The notes beneath the pieces were generated by a model that had not been told where the DNA came from, did no database searches, and saw only the letters and a program-made list of their open reading frames with translations. A program made the position numbers and the translations under genes. DNA of 64,000 bases, from assembly GCF_008831285.2 (NCBI RefSeq), contig NC_045149.1, forward strand, positions 1,614,001-1,678,000, given 5' to 3'. Each line of letters begins with the position of its first letter. The first letter of the stretch is position 1. Shown piece by piece: positions 23,480 through 35,402 of the stretch. The DNA is from Nymphaea colorata. Lineage: Eukaryota > Streptophyta > Magnoliopsida > Nymphaeales > Nymphaeaceae.

Positions 23480-26400
23480 TGCTCCCCCCATCAAATCATG
23501 TACTGTCATCGGTGCCAACTGCATCTTGGTAGGCATGGACTTCTTCTAGGTAGCGTGACTTCAACCGAAATGCATGCTCCTAGGCAGGTTGTAGCTTCAT
23601 GATGACTTGGTCTCCAACTCAAAATTTGGCCGGTCTTCGATCTTTGTCAGCCCACTTTTTCATCTTATTGGCAGCCTTATGCAAGAATGCCTTGGTGAGT
23701 TCTGTCTGTTCCTGAAACTGGTAGGCAAATGTAGGCCTTCCTTTTACCTGAGCAGCAAGAGTATGTGGCATCAGAGGTTGTTGTCTCGTAGCTATTCCAA
23801 ATGGACTGTGCCCAGAAGACTCGCTTTTTCGCAAGTTGTAGCAGAATTGGGCGACGTCGAGCAGCTTCACCCAATTTTTCTGGTTTGTGCTGACGAAGTG
23901 CCGCAAGTACTAGTTTGCGCTGACGAAGTGTCGCAAGTACTGTTCCAACAAAACATTGATACGCTCCGTCTAGCCATATATCTGTGGGTGGAAACTTGTA
24001 AAACAACAAGTCTGAGCTGAGCATGTAATGAAATACTTCATGCCAAAACTTACCCGTTTAGTGAGCATCATGCTCACTCACAATGCTGTTCGGCACACCC
24101 CAATACTTGGCTATGTTCTTCACGAAGAACTCCACCGTCTTCTCTATGGGACATTCCTTTGAAGTCGGGATAAATGTAGCATACTTTGAAAACCTATCAA
24201 CAACGACAAGGATAGAGCTATAGCCATCTACTTTTGGTACCTCACGATGAAGTCCATGGAGAGGCTTTCCCACGAGCGTTCTGGAACAAGCGATGGTTCT
24301 AGTAGGTCAGAAAGCTTCTGATTTGTTCCCTTATCTTGCTGGCAGATGAGGCACGTCTTCACGTAGGCCTCGACATCGTCCCACATTTGTGGCCAATAAT
24401 ATCCATGTTCAAGGAGTAAGGTCTGCTCCTGGCCAGGATGGACAGGTCGAAGGTTGCCCCATCATGGCACGAATACATGCCCACCTTTGGTGAGGAGGAG
24501 TCTGTCTCATAGCCACTTCAAGTCTTCCCTACTCCAGTTAAGGCCACCAAGTGTTGTGTCGTCGGGTCCTGCCGCATCCCTTTGCGAAAGCGATCGAGAA
24601 GAGCACCCTCAAGTCATACTTTAGAGGACTCTGCCCGAGTTGCTGCAAGTTCTGCCTTTCGATTCAATGCATCAGCAACGACATTGGTCTTCTCCACCTT
24701 GTACTCTAAAGAAAAGTCAAACTCGGCCAAGAATTCTTGCCAATAGGCTTGCTTCGGAGATAACTTCTTTTGCGTGTGGAAGTAGCTTATAGCTACATTA
24801 TCAGTCTTTACAATGAACTGCGTTCCTAGTAGATAATGTCGCCATACGTGAAGGTAGTGCACGATTGCAGTCATTTCACATTCTTGCACAATATAGCACC
24901 TTTTCGCTTCCTTCAACTTTTGGCTCTCATAAGCGATTGGATGACCCTCCTGCATCAATACTCCATCGATACAGAGTCAAAAGCATTAGTATGAACCTCA
25001 AAAGGCTTCAAGTAGTCGGGCAACTGCTCTTTCACAAGAGCTCTCTTTAATCCTTCAAAAGTATCCTGAGTAGACTGCGTCCAAGCCCAAGCTGTGTTCT
25101 TATTCAGCAATCAAAGATGCTTTTGTCACTTGTTTCCAAATTGGACTTTCGATCAGGTTATTGGCAAGTCAGGATAAGTGGTAACGGGTACTTGTTCTTG
25201 ACTGTTACCTTGTTCAATGCATGGCAGTCTATACATAGATGCTTTGAGCCATCTTATTTCGTTTGGAATAACACTAGCACTTCAAACGATGCCTTTTGAT
25301 GGTCGAATGAGGCTGTCTCTAACATCTCATTGAGTTGTCTTCACAGTTCCTTCAATTCAGCCAGTCCCATACGATAAGGAACCATGGCTGGGGGTTTAGC
25401 TCCAGTGACTAGTTCAATCTGATGATCAACTTCCCATCTCGGTGATAATTGCCTTGGCAGTTCAGGTGGCATTACTTCCTGAAACTCTTTCAACAAAGGA
25501 GTTAGGGCCGGTGGGATGGAAATAGACTTGGCTTCTTCCTCTGTGTAGATAGACACAGGAAACGTCTGTTCTCCATGTCTTACACCCTTCTTTAGTTGCA
25601 TAGCAAGCAACATAGAATGTGACTTACCACTAGTAGAATAACAATGAATTGTGTGTGTACAATCTGGTTCCATCAATGTCAATGGTTGAACTTTGGCAAC
25701 ATCATAACATTCTGGCTTCGAAGGAACTCTATACCAAGGATTACTTTGAAGTCATCTAGAGGAACAACTGAGAAGTTTGTAGTGTCAGCTCAACTCTCAA
25801 TGTAGATGGCTACACCCTTTGTTTCTCCCAGGATGGGCCTGGCCACAGAGTTCACCGTCTTCAAGGTTCTCTGTCTAGGCTCAAGCTTCAATTCCAATCT
25901 CTCCTCCTCTTCTTTCGAAATGAAGTTGTGCGTTTCCCCAAAGTCTACCATGGCCGTAATAGACTTACCCTTCATAGTAATATCCAAGCACATCAATTAT
26001 GTATTTACCATCATATTTGATGCAACTCGACTTTGTACAGCATTGTGCATCTGAACGCCCATGCGCGACGCTCCTTTAGCATTGGCCTCTGCAACTACAA
26101 CATTAACGTGCTCGTTGTTTTTTATGATTCCTCTCTTTGCAAAACCAACAAGTTACCATTTTATTTTGGTAATGTTCTTACGAAAGAAAGGTTTCTTCTC
26201 GACTTGATGCTGAGTCGATGATTCACCTTTATGATCCTGTCGATCCTCCTTCTTTCCTCCATGGTCAAGCTTCTTTGATGGTTTGAAGGTATTAATGTAG
26301 CTCTTGCGCTGGGTGTCAGCCAGGCGCTCATCTGTCACATAAGCATCCTCCAAGGTCTTTGGATTACCTCTTTCCACTTCAGATTGTGCCCATGGCTGAA

Positions 26401-27230
26401 GTCCCAAAATAAACCAGTCAAATTTATTTTATTTTGGCATATCTGGTACATCCAACATGAGCCTTTGGTAGGTCCTCATGTAGTCTCGCAAAGATCCTGT
26501 GTGTTTCAATTCACCGACCATCCGATAGGCACGTCGTATTGCATTCGGGGGCATGAAGTAATTCCTCAATTCTCGCTGAAAGTCATCGAAAGTGTTTATT
26601 TTACAGATCCCCTTTTGAATGTCAAGTCGTTTCCTTCTCCACCAAGCAACAGTGTCTCCCTCAAGTAACATGGCGGCGGTCTTGACCTGAAGGTCATCTC
26701 CCACAATGCTCTGAAGGTCCAAGTAGTATTTCACTTGAAACAAAAAGTTGTCATCACTCGATTATCCCTATTTTTGTTATATTTTGCTGGCCATTGAATG
26801 TTGACCCTTGTTGGTCGATCGTCACCTCCACCTATAAAAACTTGTCGTTGTAGCGTGTGGTTCTTTGCCTGAAGTTCCTTGACTTTAGCTTGGATTGTGG
26901 TCACTGTATCAACAAGTGACCGATTTGTGGCCATAAGGTCGGCCATCTATTCCCGCATGGTCTTCATTTCGTCCCTCAAATCCTCGAAGGACTCGGCTGC
27001 ACTGCCCGACGCTTCCTCTTGAGTGGCTACATTGGCAACCAGCTTGTTCACAACTTCAGCCAGGTCCTCCTGACCATGGGATGTGCCCATCTCATCGAAC
27101 TGGGCCACTCCCTTGCCCTTGGCACTTCATAGATTGTATTGAGTCACCAGGACATTCTCTTCGATCAACGCTCATCGGCATGTTGATCTACACCAAGTCT
27201 CCAACTGCTTCCCCTTTTAGATCTTCACCT
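23480..27230 (-). pseudogene. Ty3/Gypsy element B gag-pol remnant
   Basis: Right to left: a coiled-coil-like gag start (MADLMATNRSLVDTVTTIQA, plus Glu-rich sequence before it); retrotransposon gag core (AAMLLEGDTVAWWRRKR, FQRELRNYFMPP, SLRDYMRTYQ); aspartic protease with AMVDFGETHNFIS, where the catalytic D-S/T-G has become DFG; reverse transcriptase N-terminus ([35 protein letters not shown]); a lost RT core; RNase H (GHPIAYESQKLKEAKR, YLLGTQFIVKTDN, LSPKQAYWQEFLAEFDFSLE, VVADAL); integrase (VVVDRFSKYATFIPTSKECP, GVPNSIVSEHDA); and an integrase tail (CYNLRKSESSGHSPFGIATR, KMKKWADKDRRPAKFEVGDQ). Many stops and frameshifts. RT motif [13 protein letters not shown] lies inverted at 25138-25176. 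No 5' LTR is found near 27.2 kb. Confidence 0.9.
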
Positions 27231-27429
27231 CCTTAGTTCAGACTTCAGACAATGGTGAGCAATCAAACAAGTCAAGGACCACTCATTGGAGAGTCTAGTG
27301 CACCGCCCAAAGAGAAGCTGACTCAAGTGTCTTATAAATAGTTCATGTTGACAAAGCCACCATTTTACTAGGGATGGCAACCTGAATGCAGTGGAGAAGT
27401 GAAGCAAAGAGGTGGAACACAGCTTGGAG

Positions 27430-30357
27430 CTTTTTAAGAAGCCAAAAGAAGACAATGTGAATTATGACTCATATTTACTGAAGGTAATTGCAAAGCAAAG
27501 GTGGCAATCAACTCATGAGATCCAATTCACAATCAATGGCCAATCTCATGGAAGTAGTTTCAAGATGCCTTCTTTAGTACCTATTTTCTAGTGCATGTAA
27601 GTAACAAGAAGATACAAGATTTTTTGGAGTTGCAGCAAAATAACGTGGACTTGGAGGAGTACATAACAAAGTATCAACACTTGGAGATGTACCATCCACA
27701 TGTCTACTCTAGCGATGAGGCCCAGGTTGACAAATTTGTGCATAGGCTGTGAGATGGCCTACAAAGCATGGTGATGTCCAAAAGACATCATGATTTGGAT
27801 GTGGCTGTCACAATGGCAAGGCACATGGAAGAGGATAGGGCCTGGATACAAAAAGATCACCATAAGAAGTCGAGTTAACACATGTACAACTGTCAAATGT
27901 GGACTTGGAGGAGTATATAACAAAGTATTAACGTTTGGAGATGTACATAACAAAGTATTAACACTTGGAGGAGTACATAACAAAGTAGTAACACTTGTAG
28001 ATGTACCATCCACATGTCTACACTAGCGATGAGGCCCATGTTGACAAATTTGTCCATAGGCTGGGAGATGGCCTACAAAGCATGGTGATGTCCAAAAGAC
28101 CTCATGATTTGGATGTGGCTGTCACAATGGCGAGGCACATGGAAGAGGATAGGGCCTGGATACAAAAAGATTACCATTAGAAGTCGAGTTAACACATGTA
28201 AAGCAGTCAAATGTGGACTAAGCAAAGTGGTTTCATGGGAAGGACAAGGCCTCATGGAAAGCAAGATGATTAAGCATGCAAGCAGAACAAGACTACAATG
28301 AGTGATACCACATACAAAGCAATGACAACTTCAACTCTACCACCTAAATGTCTCATCTGCTCGTGAGTGCACCCCAAAAAGCCATGCTATCGGGAGACCG
28401 AATTGTGTTTACACTGTGCCAGATGGAACACTTTATCAAAGATGATCCTCGATTGCGAGAAAACGAATTAAAGAAGCTCAAGGCCGATCCCTTAAGAGTA
28501 CAGAAGACTCTTGAACATATATACGTGACTACCATGGAGGAGCTATAGATCCATGATCTCATTGGAACGTACATTGCTTGTGCATTCCCTTATTGCTCTA
28601 GTGTTTTTGTTGTAGGGACAATTCATTCTTTTATCTCAAGTCAATTCACCACTTTATTGTAAGTGCTTGTGAGGGCGATACCCTATATTTTGAAGGTGGT
28701 CAATCCTATGCATGCCTAAGATACTTGTAGTCAGTACTTATGCGATGTGGATAAAGAGATTCTCGAGCATCACTTGCCTACATAGTTAGTGAACATAAGC
28801 CTTAGTGGGTTTGATGTTATTTTGGATATGATTGATTTTATACACATTATGCTAACATAGGCTGCAACTTATAGAAGTCCAAGATCGAAAAGTTAGTTAG
28901 ACAAGAAAGAAAATGGTGTCTACCATAAAGGCCAAACAACTATTGGAAAAAGGGAGCGTTATATTCTTGCTCAATGTTTTGATCAGTGAGACTATGTCAT
29001 GTCATTGAAATTTGAAGATGTAGCCATTGTAAGTGAGTATCTTGATGTGTTTCCTTAAGAGTTGCCAAGGTTGCCTCCAACAATCAAAGTTGAGTTTAAG
29101 ATAGAGTTGTTACAGGAGCAACCCCTATCTCTAAAACACCAAATCATATGGCGTTGACCAAGCCAGAAGAATTGAAGAAGCAACTATATGAGCTCTTAGA
29201 TAAAGGTTTCATACGACACAATGTATCATTTTGGGGAGCACCTATGTTGTTTATTGAGGAAAATGATGGAACCATATACATGCTTTGGTTACTACATATT
29301 GAACTATGTTACCATATAGAATAAATTTTCACTTCAATTTAGTGGCTTGTTCGATCAGCACAAAACTGTGAAGGGTTATGTAAGATTGATCTAAGGATAG
29401 GCTATCATCAGCTTTTGTTTCATAAGGAAAATGCAGATAAGATGATTTTTCGAACTAGATATGGGCACTACAAATTTAAGGTTATGCCTTTTTGATTGAC
29501 CAATGCTCCCATGAAATTTATGGACTTAATAAATTGGGTATTTTGAGAATACTTAGATCGATTTGTTATTGTTTTTATTGATGGCATTTTGGTGTATTCA
29601 GGTAGCAAGGCAAAACACATGGACCATCTAAGGAGTGTATTGGAAACATTACACAAGCATAAGTTGTATGCCAAGCACTCGAAATGTGAGTTTTGGCTAG
29701 AACATGTAAATTTTCTTGACCATGTCATGTCAAAGGATGGTATTTTGGTGGATCCTGCAAAGTTGTTAGCCATGCAGGATTGGAGAACACTATGGGATAT
29801 GACTGAGGTTTGAAGCTTAGTTGTATTAGTAGGCTATTATCGCAGGTTTATATACGATTTTTAAAAATTGCTATGCTTATGATCAAGCTATGATGATGGG
29901 AGAGAAGTTCATATGGAATAGTGAGTGTGAGATCAGTATCTAAACTCTAAAAGACTTACCTCCTTACCTATCCTGATGTTTTCATTTGGAATTCAAGATT
30001 TTGTTATACACTGATGCGTCAGAAACCTGCTATGGTTGTGTACCAATGCAACATAGGTAGGTGGTGATCTATGCATCTAGGCAATTGAAGAATCAAAAGA
30101 AGCATTATTTTGCCAATGATCTAGAATAGGGAGTGGTCATATTTGCACTAAAAATGTAGAGAAACTACTTTTATAGAATAATATTTGAAATATTAACAGA
30201 CTACAAGTCACTGAAATACATATTCTCCTAGAACAACCTAAATCTAAGATAGAAAAGGTAGATTAAACATTTATATATTATGACTTCAAAATATCATATC
30301 ATCAATGAATGGCAAATGTAGTAGTTGATGCTTTGAGTAGACACATTGAGATGACAA
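27430..30357 (+). pseudogene. Ty3/Gypsy element C gag, protease, RT and RNase H remnant
   Basis: The gag core is seen at about 27590-27800 (LQQNNVDLEEYITKYQHLEM, VDKFVHRL), then partly repeated. Protease remnants follow: GTIHSFISSQFTTLL at about 28620 and SGFDVIL about 28820. RT begins at about 29030 (SEYLDVFP, ELPRLPP, then KGFIRHNVSFWGAP near 29205), is heavily broken through its core, and recovers at 29560-29800 (FVIVFIDGILVYSGSKAKHM, LYAKHSKCEFWLEHVNFL). YVDD-type catalytic residues have become FIDG. RNase H remnants end in MANVVVDALSRHIEM, where Copia B is inserted at 30363. The pattern fits a Tekay/Del-like chromovirus. The 5' LTR and primer site are missing. Confidence 0.85.
27634..28226 (+). 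repeat. Tandem duplication inside Gypsy C gag
   Basis: Two long copies are offset by 314 bp (for example ATTTGGATGTGGCTGTCAC near 27794 and 28108). Between them lies a short tandem run of an approximately 33-bp unit, ACATAACAAAGTATTAACAC plus TTGGAGG, at about 27909-28000. The 33-bp unit equals 11 codons, so the amplification could have stayed in frame. Confidence 0.8.
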
Positions 30358-30362
30358 CATGC

Positions 30363-30640
30363 TGTAAGAATCTTCACAAAGTACTCGTCTCTCAGTATGC
30401 AAAAGAGATATATTGAGAGAAGAGGATGAAAGAAGACGATGGAGGAAAGGGAGCAAGCCGGCCTTAAACGACCCTGCGTTCCTTGATCTTTTAATTAAAA
30501 GAATAACCCTAATAGGTTACAACAGATTTGTACATAAAATTATAAAATATTACAAGAGAGCCACCGCCTAGTAACTTTAGGCGTGTGGATATAAGGAGAA
30601 TGGATCGGGTCTGACCAAACTCGATCTCCATACGCTAACA
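30363..30640 (-). repeat. Copia B 3' LTR (left copy)
   Basis: 278 bp, TGTAAGAATC...TACGCTAACA, followed on the internal side by the polypurine tract. Confidence 0.93.
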
Positions 30641-33600
30641 GCTCCCCTCAAGTTGTGCATGAGATTTGATCATGCACAACTTGTTCTTCAAATCCCAAAA
30701 ATGCTGCCCTGTGAGATCTTTGGTAAAAAGATCAGCTATCTGTTCATTGGTGGATATATAAGTAGGCAAGATCTCGGCTTCTTCAACCTTCTGACGAATG
30801 AAATGTTGATCAATCTCTATATGTTTGGTGTGATTATGCAAAATGGGATTGAAAGTAATTTTTATTGCACTTTGATTGTCACATAGTAATGATGACCGAA
30901 CAATAGGAAGATTGAGCTCCCCAAGTAAATGACGTAACCATGATGCTTCAGCCGTCCCTGCAGCCATTGCTCTATACTCTGCCTCAGTGCTAGATCGTGC
31001 AACAGCACGCTGCTTTTTACTGCTCCAACAAATGAGATTAGAATCAAGAAAGAGACAGAAACCTGAAACTGATCGTCGGTCATCGGGATCGCCTGCCCAG
31101 TCGGCATCAGTATATGTATATATGCTATGTCCAAGAGAAACATTGGAACATTTCGTGTAGACTAGTCCATCTCCAAGAGTAGCTTTGAGATACCGTAGGA
31201 TCCGCTTAGCGGCATCCATATGTCCTTCAGTGGGTGCATGCATGAACTGAGAGATCTGATTTATAGCATATACTATGTTTGGGCAAGTAAAGGTAAAGTA
31301 TTGTAACATACCAACAATGCTGCGATAAAATGTGGGATTGGAATATGCAGCAGTTCCATCAGATGCAGTCAATTTAGTATTCAGAACACTGGGGGTAGTG
31401 ATGTGTTTGCAATTAGTCATACCTGCCCTGTCCAAAACATCAAGGGTATACTGTGTAAGAGTCAAACTATCATTTGTCCTGTCAAGTTCAACACCCAAAA
31501 AGTATCGTAATTCTCTCAGATCCATCATCTTGAATTCTTGAAGACGAATTCCCAGTTATAACAATATCATCAACATAGATAAGTAACCAGGTGGTAGCTT
31601 CTCCAGTGCGATAAATAAACAAAGAGTGATCGAGAGAGCTTTGGAGAAAACCAACTTGTTGTATATGATGAGAAAAACGATCAAACCATGACCTAGAAGC
31701 TCGCTTCAACCCATATAGAGACTTGTGTAATTTGCAAACCCATTTTTGAGAATCATGAGTAGTGTAGCCGGGAGGTTGCTCCATGTATACCTCTTCCTTA
31801 AGAATTCCATGAAGAAAAGCATTTTTGACATCTAACTGATAGAGAGGCCATCCATACGAGACTGCAAGAGAAATAATCACATGGATTGTTCCCATCTTGA
31901 TGACTGGATTGAATGTTTCATCATAATCTTCCCCATATTGCTAAGTGAAACCGCGCGCCACAAGTCGTGCTTTATACCGATCAATGCTACCATCTGGTTT
32001 ATATTTCAGTTTATAAACCCATTTGGATCCCACAACATTCTTATCAGCTGGACGAGGGACAATCTGCCAAGTCTGACATTCATGCAAGGCTGCCATTTCC
32101 TCGTTCATAGCTTCAACCCAACATTTTTCCTTACTCGCATTGTGATAAGATGTTGGTTCCACCTTTTTGCTGACTTCTGTCATAAACAGCTGAAAATCCA
32201 AAGAAAAATTGTTATAGCTCACCCATCTATCAATAGGATGTCGCACGCGTTGTGATTGGCGTGGAACTGCAGTAGGAACTGATTGCCTAGAATACACCAG
32301 GCCTGAGAACCGATTATGTATAGGTGGCTCATTGGGCTGAAAAGATGAAGGCATGCTGTCCAAAGAAGTAGTGCTGCTCAAGGAACTACTTACAGATGTC
32401 TCGGGCTCATTAACAACTTGCTCATTGTGCTCAATCAACTTTTCTGCCCCTTGTCTTAAGATTTCAGCATGAAGCCAAGTATCATAAACTTCATTTTTGT
32501 CCTTGAGTGTCACAGAAGTAGCCTTGGGATCCTGTAACCTGTTTTCATCAAAGACAACATGCCGTGAAATATGTACACGCCCAGTTTTAGGGTTGCAACA
32601 CCTATAACCCTTGTAATTTTCTGTATACCCTATAAATCTACATAAAACAGCACGATCTTAAAATTTGTTTCGCAAGGAAACATCAACATGCACATAGCAC
32701 ACACATCCAAAAACACGCAACTCCTCATAACGTGGCTGTTCTTGTGTAAAAGAAAAAATGGTGATTTTCCATCAAGCAAAGCCAATGGCAATCGATTTAT
32801 AACATGTACAGCCGTATGGAAAGCCTCGGTCCACAATGTCATAGGTAAGTCTGTTTCATGCATCATGCTGAGTGCACTTTCAACAATATGCCTATGTTTC
32901 CTTTCAGCAATTCCGTTTTGCTGAGGTATATGCGGACATGAAATTTGTCTAGTGATCCCATTATCTAGTAAGTACTCAGTAAATTCATTAGAAATAAATT
33001 CACCACTACCATCACATTGAAAATGCACAATATTACTGGAGTATTTATTTCGCACCAAGGCATGAAATTGAGTGAATAAGCAAAAAAGTTCTGATTTGTG
33101 TTTCATGAAATGGATCCAAGTATATTGGGAATATGAATCAACAAAAATGACATAGTATCTACTCCCAGAAGAAGAAGGAACTGGAGCAGTCCCCCAAACA
33201 TCAGAATATATGGTGTCAAAAACCTTTGAAGGTCTTTTATTTATTAATTGAAAGGGAAGGGCATGGCTCTTACAGATATGACAACTCGAGCACATGCTGG
33301 ACTCACTGACAGAACTCAGACTGGACTTATCTAAGAGCCCGACTGCAACAAGATTTCGAACAAAAGATTGACTACAATGAGCTAACCGACCATGCCAAAT
33401 GGATGGCTTATTATACTCTGTGACATTGACTTCACTGTGACTTGGAAAACATGAATTGGAAGGGTGAGATTTTGACATCTGTGGAGCTCCTTCAAGGACA
33501 TACATATCTCCTTTGCGAGTGCCCTCAGCGAATGTCTTCTTGGTTCGAGCATCCTTGACATAAATAGAAGAGGGTGTGAATTCAACAGAGGATTGAGTAT

Positions 33601-34914
33601 CATCAATAAGCTTGGACACTGAGATAATATTTTTCTTGACACGGAACAACAAGAACATTCTTTAATGGAATCGAAGAAGAGCCCATAGAAATTTATATAT
33701 TTTCAATGTGTGATATTGTGTGATGGGAACCATCTCCCGTGACAACTGAGCCTTTATCTAAATAAGGGAGAGCACTAGAGAGATTACCTGCGTCACCAGT
33801 AACATGAGCTGCTGCTCCAGAGTCCACATACCATTCTCCTTGCTCGTTTTGTTTCAAATGAAGCTTAGACAGGGCTGTCATGAGGAGTTGTTGTACGTCT
33901 GCTGAAACATTAGATCCAGATGATGATGAAGCTGACCCCGCTGCTGCCTTGTTCTCACATCTAATCTGATTATTTTTGTTCTGCAGATTGTGCCAACATT
34001 CTGACTTTACATGCCCCCTCTTGTTGCAATAGAAACAAGTCGGAACCCTTCTAGATGTGGCAGAAGTAGTGTTCATGCCCTGTGGTGTTGGGAGAATCCC
34101 TCTTCCCATTCCTGCCTGAGGAATCCAAGTACGAGTGCAATTCCCTTGCAATGCATGTGTCCCTGTGATCAGTACATTGTGACTGTTGGAAGGAATCAAA
34201 TTCTGTCGCTGAACACGACTAGCTTCGTGTTGGAATAACTTAGCCTTGAGATCTTGGAAAGATGGAAGAACAGGTAGGACTTCCAAGGCTGTGCAAAAAA
34301 TATCAAAATCTGTTCCCAGTCCACTCAAGGCTTGTTGCACTTTGTCCTTGCCGCTGACGGGATGTCCAATGGCAGCAAGTTGATCACTTACACTTTTAAT
34401 TTTTCAAATATTCCAAGACAGTACGTGTCTCATGCTTGATGTCCTGAAATTGCCTTCTTAACTGCAGAAAACGTGCTTCGGATACTTGAGAATACGTGGT
34501 GGCAAGGGTAGACCACAACTCTAAGGCTATTAAATCATCATCAATACCTCCTAATACTTCCTCTGACAAAGTAGAAGTAATATAGGCAACAAGGGACTGG
34601 TCGTGAGCCAGCCAAACTTCCAGCCAAACTTCATACTCAGGACTATTTTCAGTAATGGTTTCATATTCAAATCTGATTTCACTCACAGCCGCAGCCCCAG
34701 TAGCTTGATCTCCCACTACGGTCTTCTTCACTTCACGGTCAATATACATAGGAGGTGCTGGAGTGTTCCCATCGATATGCCCATAGAGTCTATGACTTTT
34801 AATAAAAGGGACTATTTGACGTTTCCAAGTCAAATAGTTACTATGATTCAACTTTTGAGAAATAAGTTGGGAGAGAAAGCTAGAAGATAGAAGAGAGGGA
34901 GTCGGCTGATCCAT
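30635..34914 (-). pseudogene. Copia B gag-pol (gag, protease, integrase, RT, RNase H), disrupted
   Basis: The start is at 34914 (MDQPTPSLLSSS). Gag holds LNHSNYLTWKRQIVPFIKSH, a frameshift at about 34395, and a zinc knuckle CFYCNKRGHVKSEC (34030-34000). The protease has WYVDSGAAAHVTGD with an intact DSG. The GAG-pre-integrase zinc site is WHGRLAHCSQ and CSSCHICKSHALPF. Integrase D-D-E is visible as TIYSDVWG, FQCDGSGEF and QQNGIAERKHRH. RT has WVEAMNEEMAALHECQTWQI, SKWVYKLKYKPDGSIDRYKA, an in-frame TAG at 31941-31943 (GFT-stop-QYGEDYDETF, expected Gln), QLDVKNAFLHG, SLYGLKRASRSW and catalytic YVDDI. A deletion with frameshift lies near 31530, then FKMMDLRELRYFLG. RNase H has TDADWAGDPDDRRS, SSTEAEYRAMA, CDNQSAI and HTKHIEIDQHFIR. 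Few lesions compared with Copia A. Confidence 0.92.
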
Positions 34915-35120
34915 AATTGATTTAGGGCAACGACAGAAATTAGGGCAAAACGATGAGAAAATTAGGGCACAAGGATTAGGGCAAATCATGCAAGATTTAG
35001 GGCAGAAACTGAAAAGAGGGATGACCACGCCAGAAAAGAAAGAATTTAAGGCAGATTAGGGCTAATCACATCAAACTGAAATCACTCAGCGGAGGACGAT
35101 GCAACCTGGCTCTGATACCA

Positions 35121-35397
35121 TGTAAGAATCTTCACAAAGTACTCGTCTCTCCGTATGCAAAACAGATATATTGAGAGAAGAGGATGAAAGAAGACGATGG
35201 AGGAAAGGGAGCAGCCGGCCTTACACGACCCTGCGTTCCTTGATCTTTTAATTAAAAGAATAACCCTAATTGGTTACAACAGATTTGTACATAAAATTAT
35301 AAAATATTACAAGAGAGCCACCGCCTAGTAACTTTAGGCGTGTGGATATAAGGAGAATGGATCGGGTCTGAACAGACCCGATCCCCATACGCTAACA
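35121..35397 (-). repeat. Copia B 5' LTR (right copy)
   Basis: 277 bp, about 97 percent identical by eye to the left copy. It is adjacent to the TGGTATCAGAGCC primer-binding site at 35107-35120. Confidence 0.93.
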
Positions 35398-35402
35398 CAT
35401 GC

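Larger units (their letters stand above)
30363..35397 (-). mobile_element. Copia element B, complete structure, nested in Gypsy C
   Basis: The 5035-bp element is flanked by the 5-bp target duplication CATGC (30358-30362 and 35398-35402). LTRs start TGTAAGAATC and end TACGCTAACA. By eye the two LTRs differ at about 9 of 278 positions, so it inserted well after Gypsy C had formed. The primer site on the - strand is TGGTATCAGAGCCAGG next to the LTR at 35120, complementary to initiator tRNA-Met. The polypurine tract CTTGAGGGGAGC lies at 30641-30652. Insertion falls right after the RNase H motif VVVDALSRHIEM of Gypsy C, whose frame resumes at 35403. Confidence 0.95.

Noticed and set aside
25117-25299. 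A + strand frame containing [13 protein letters not shown] as a separate Gypsy RT gene
   Set aside because: Only 13 residues fit RT on this strand. The sequence on either side reads as RT on the opposite strand, so an inverted scrap is the simpler reading.
35100-35120. CTGGCTCTGATACCA as part of a tRNA gene
   Set aside because: It is the retrotransposon primer-binding site beside an LTR. No cloverleaf can be formed around it.
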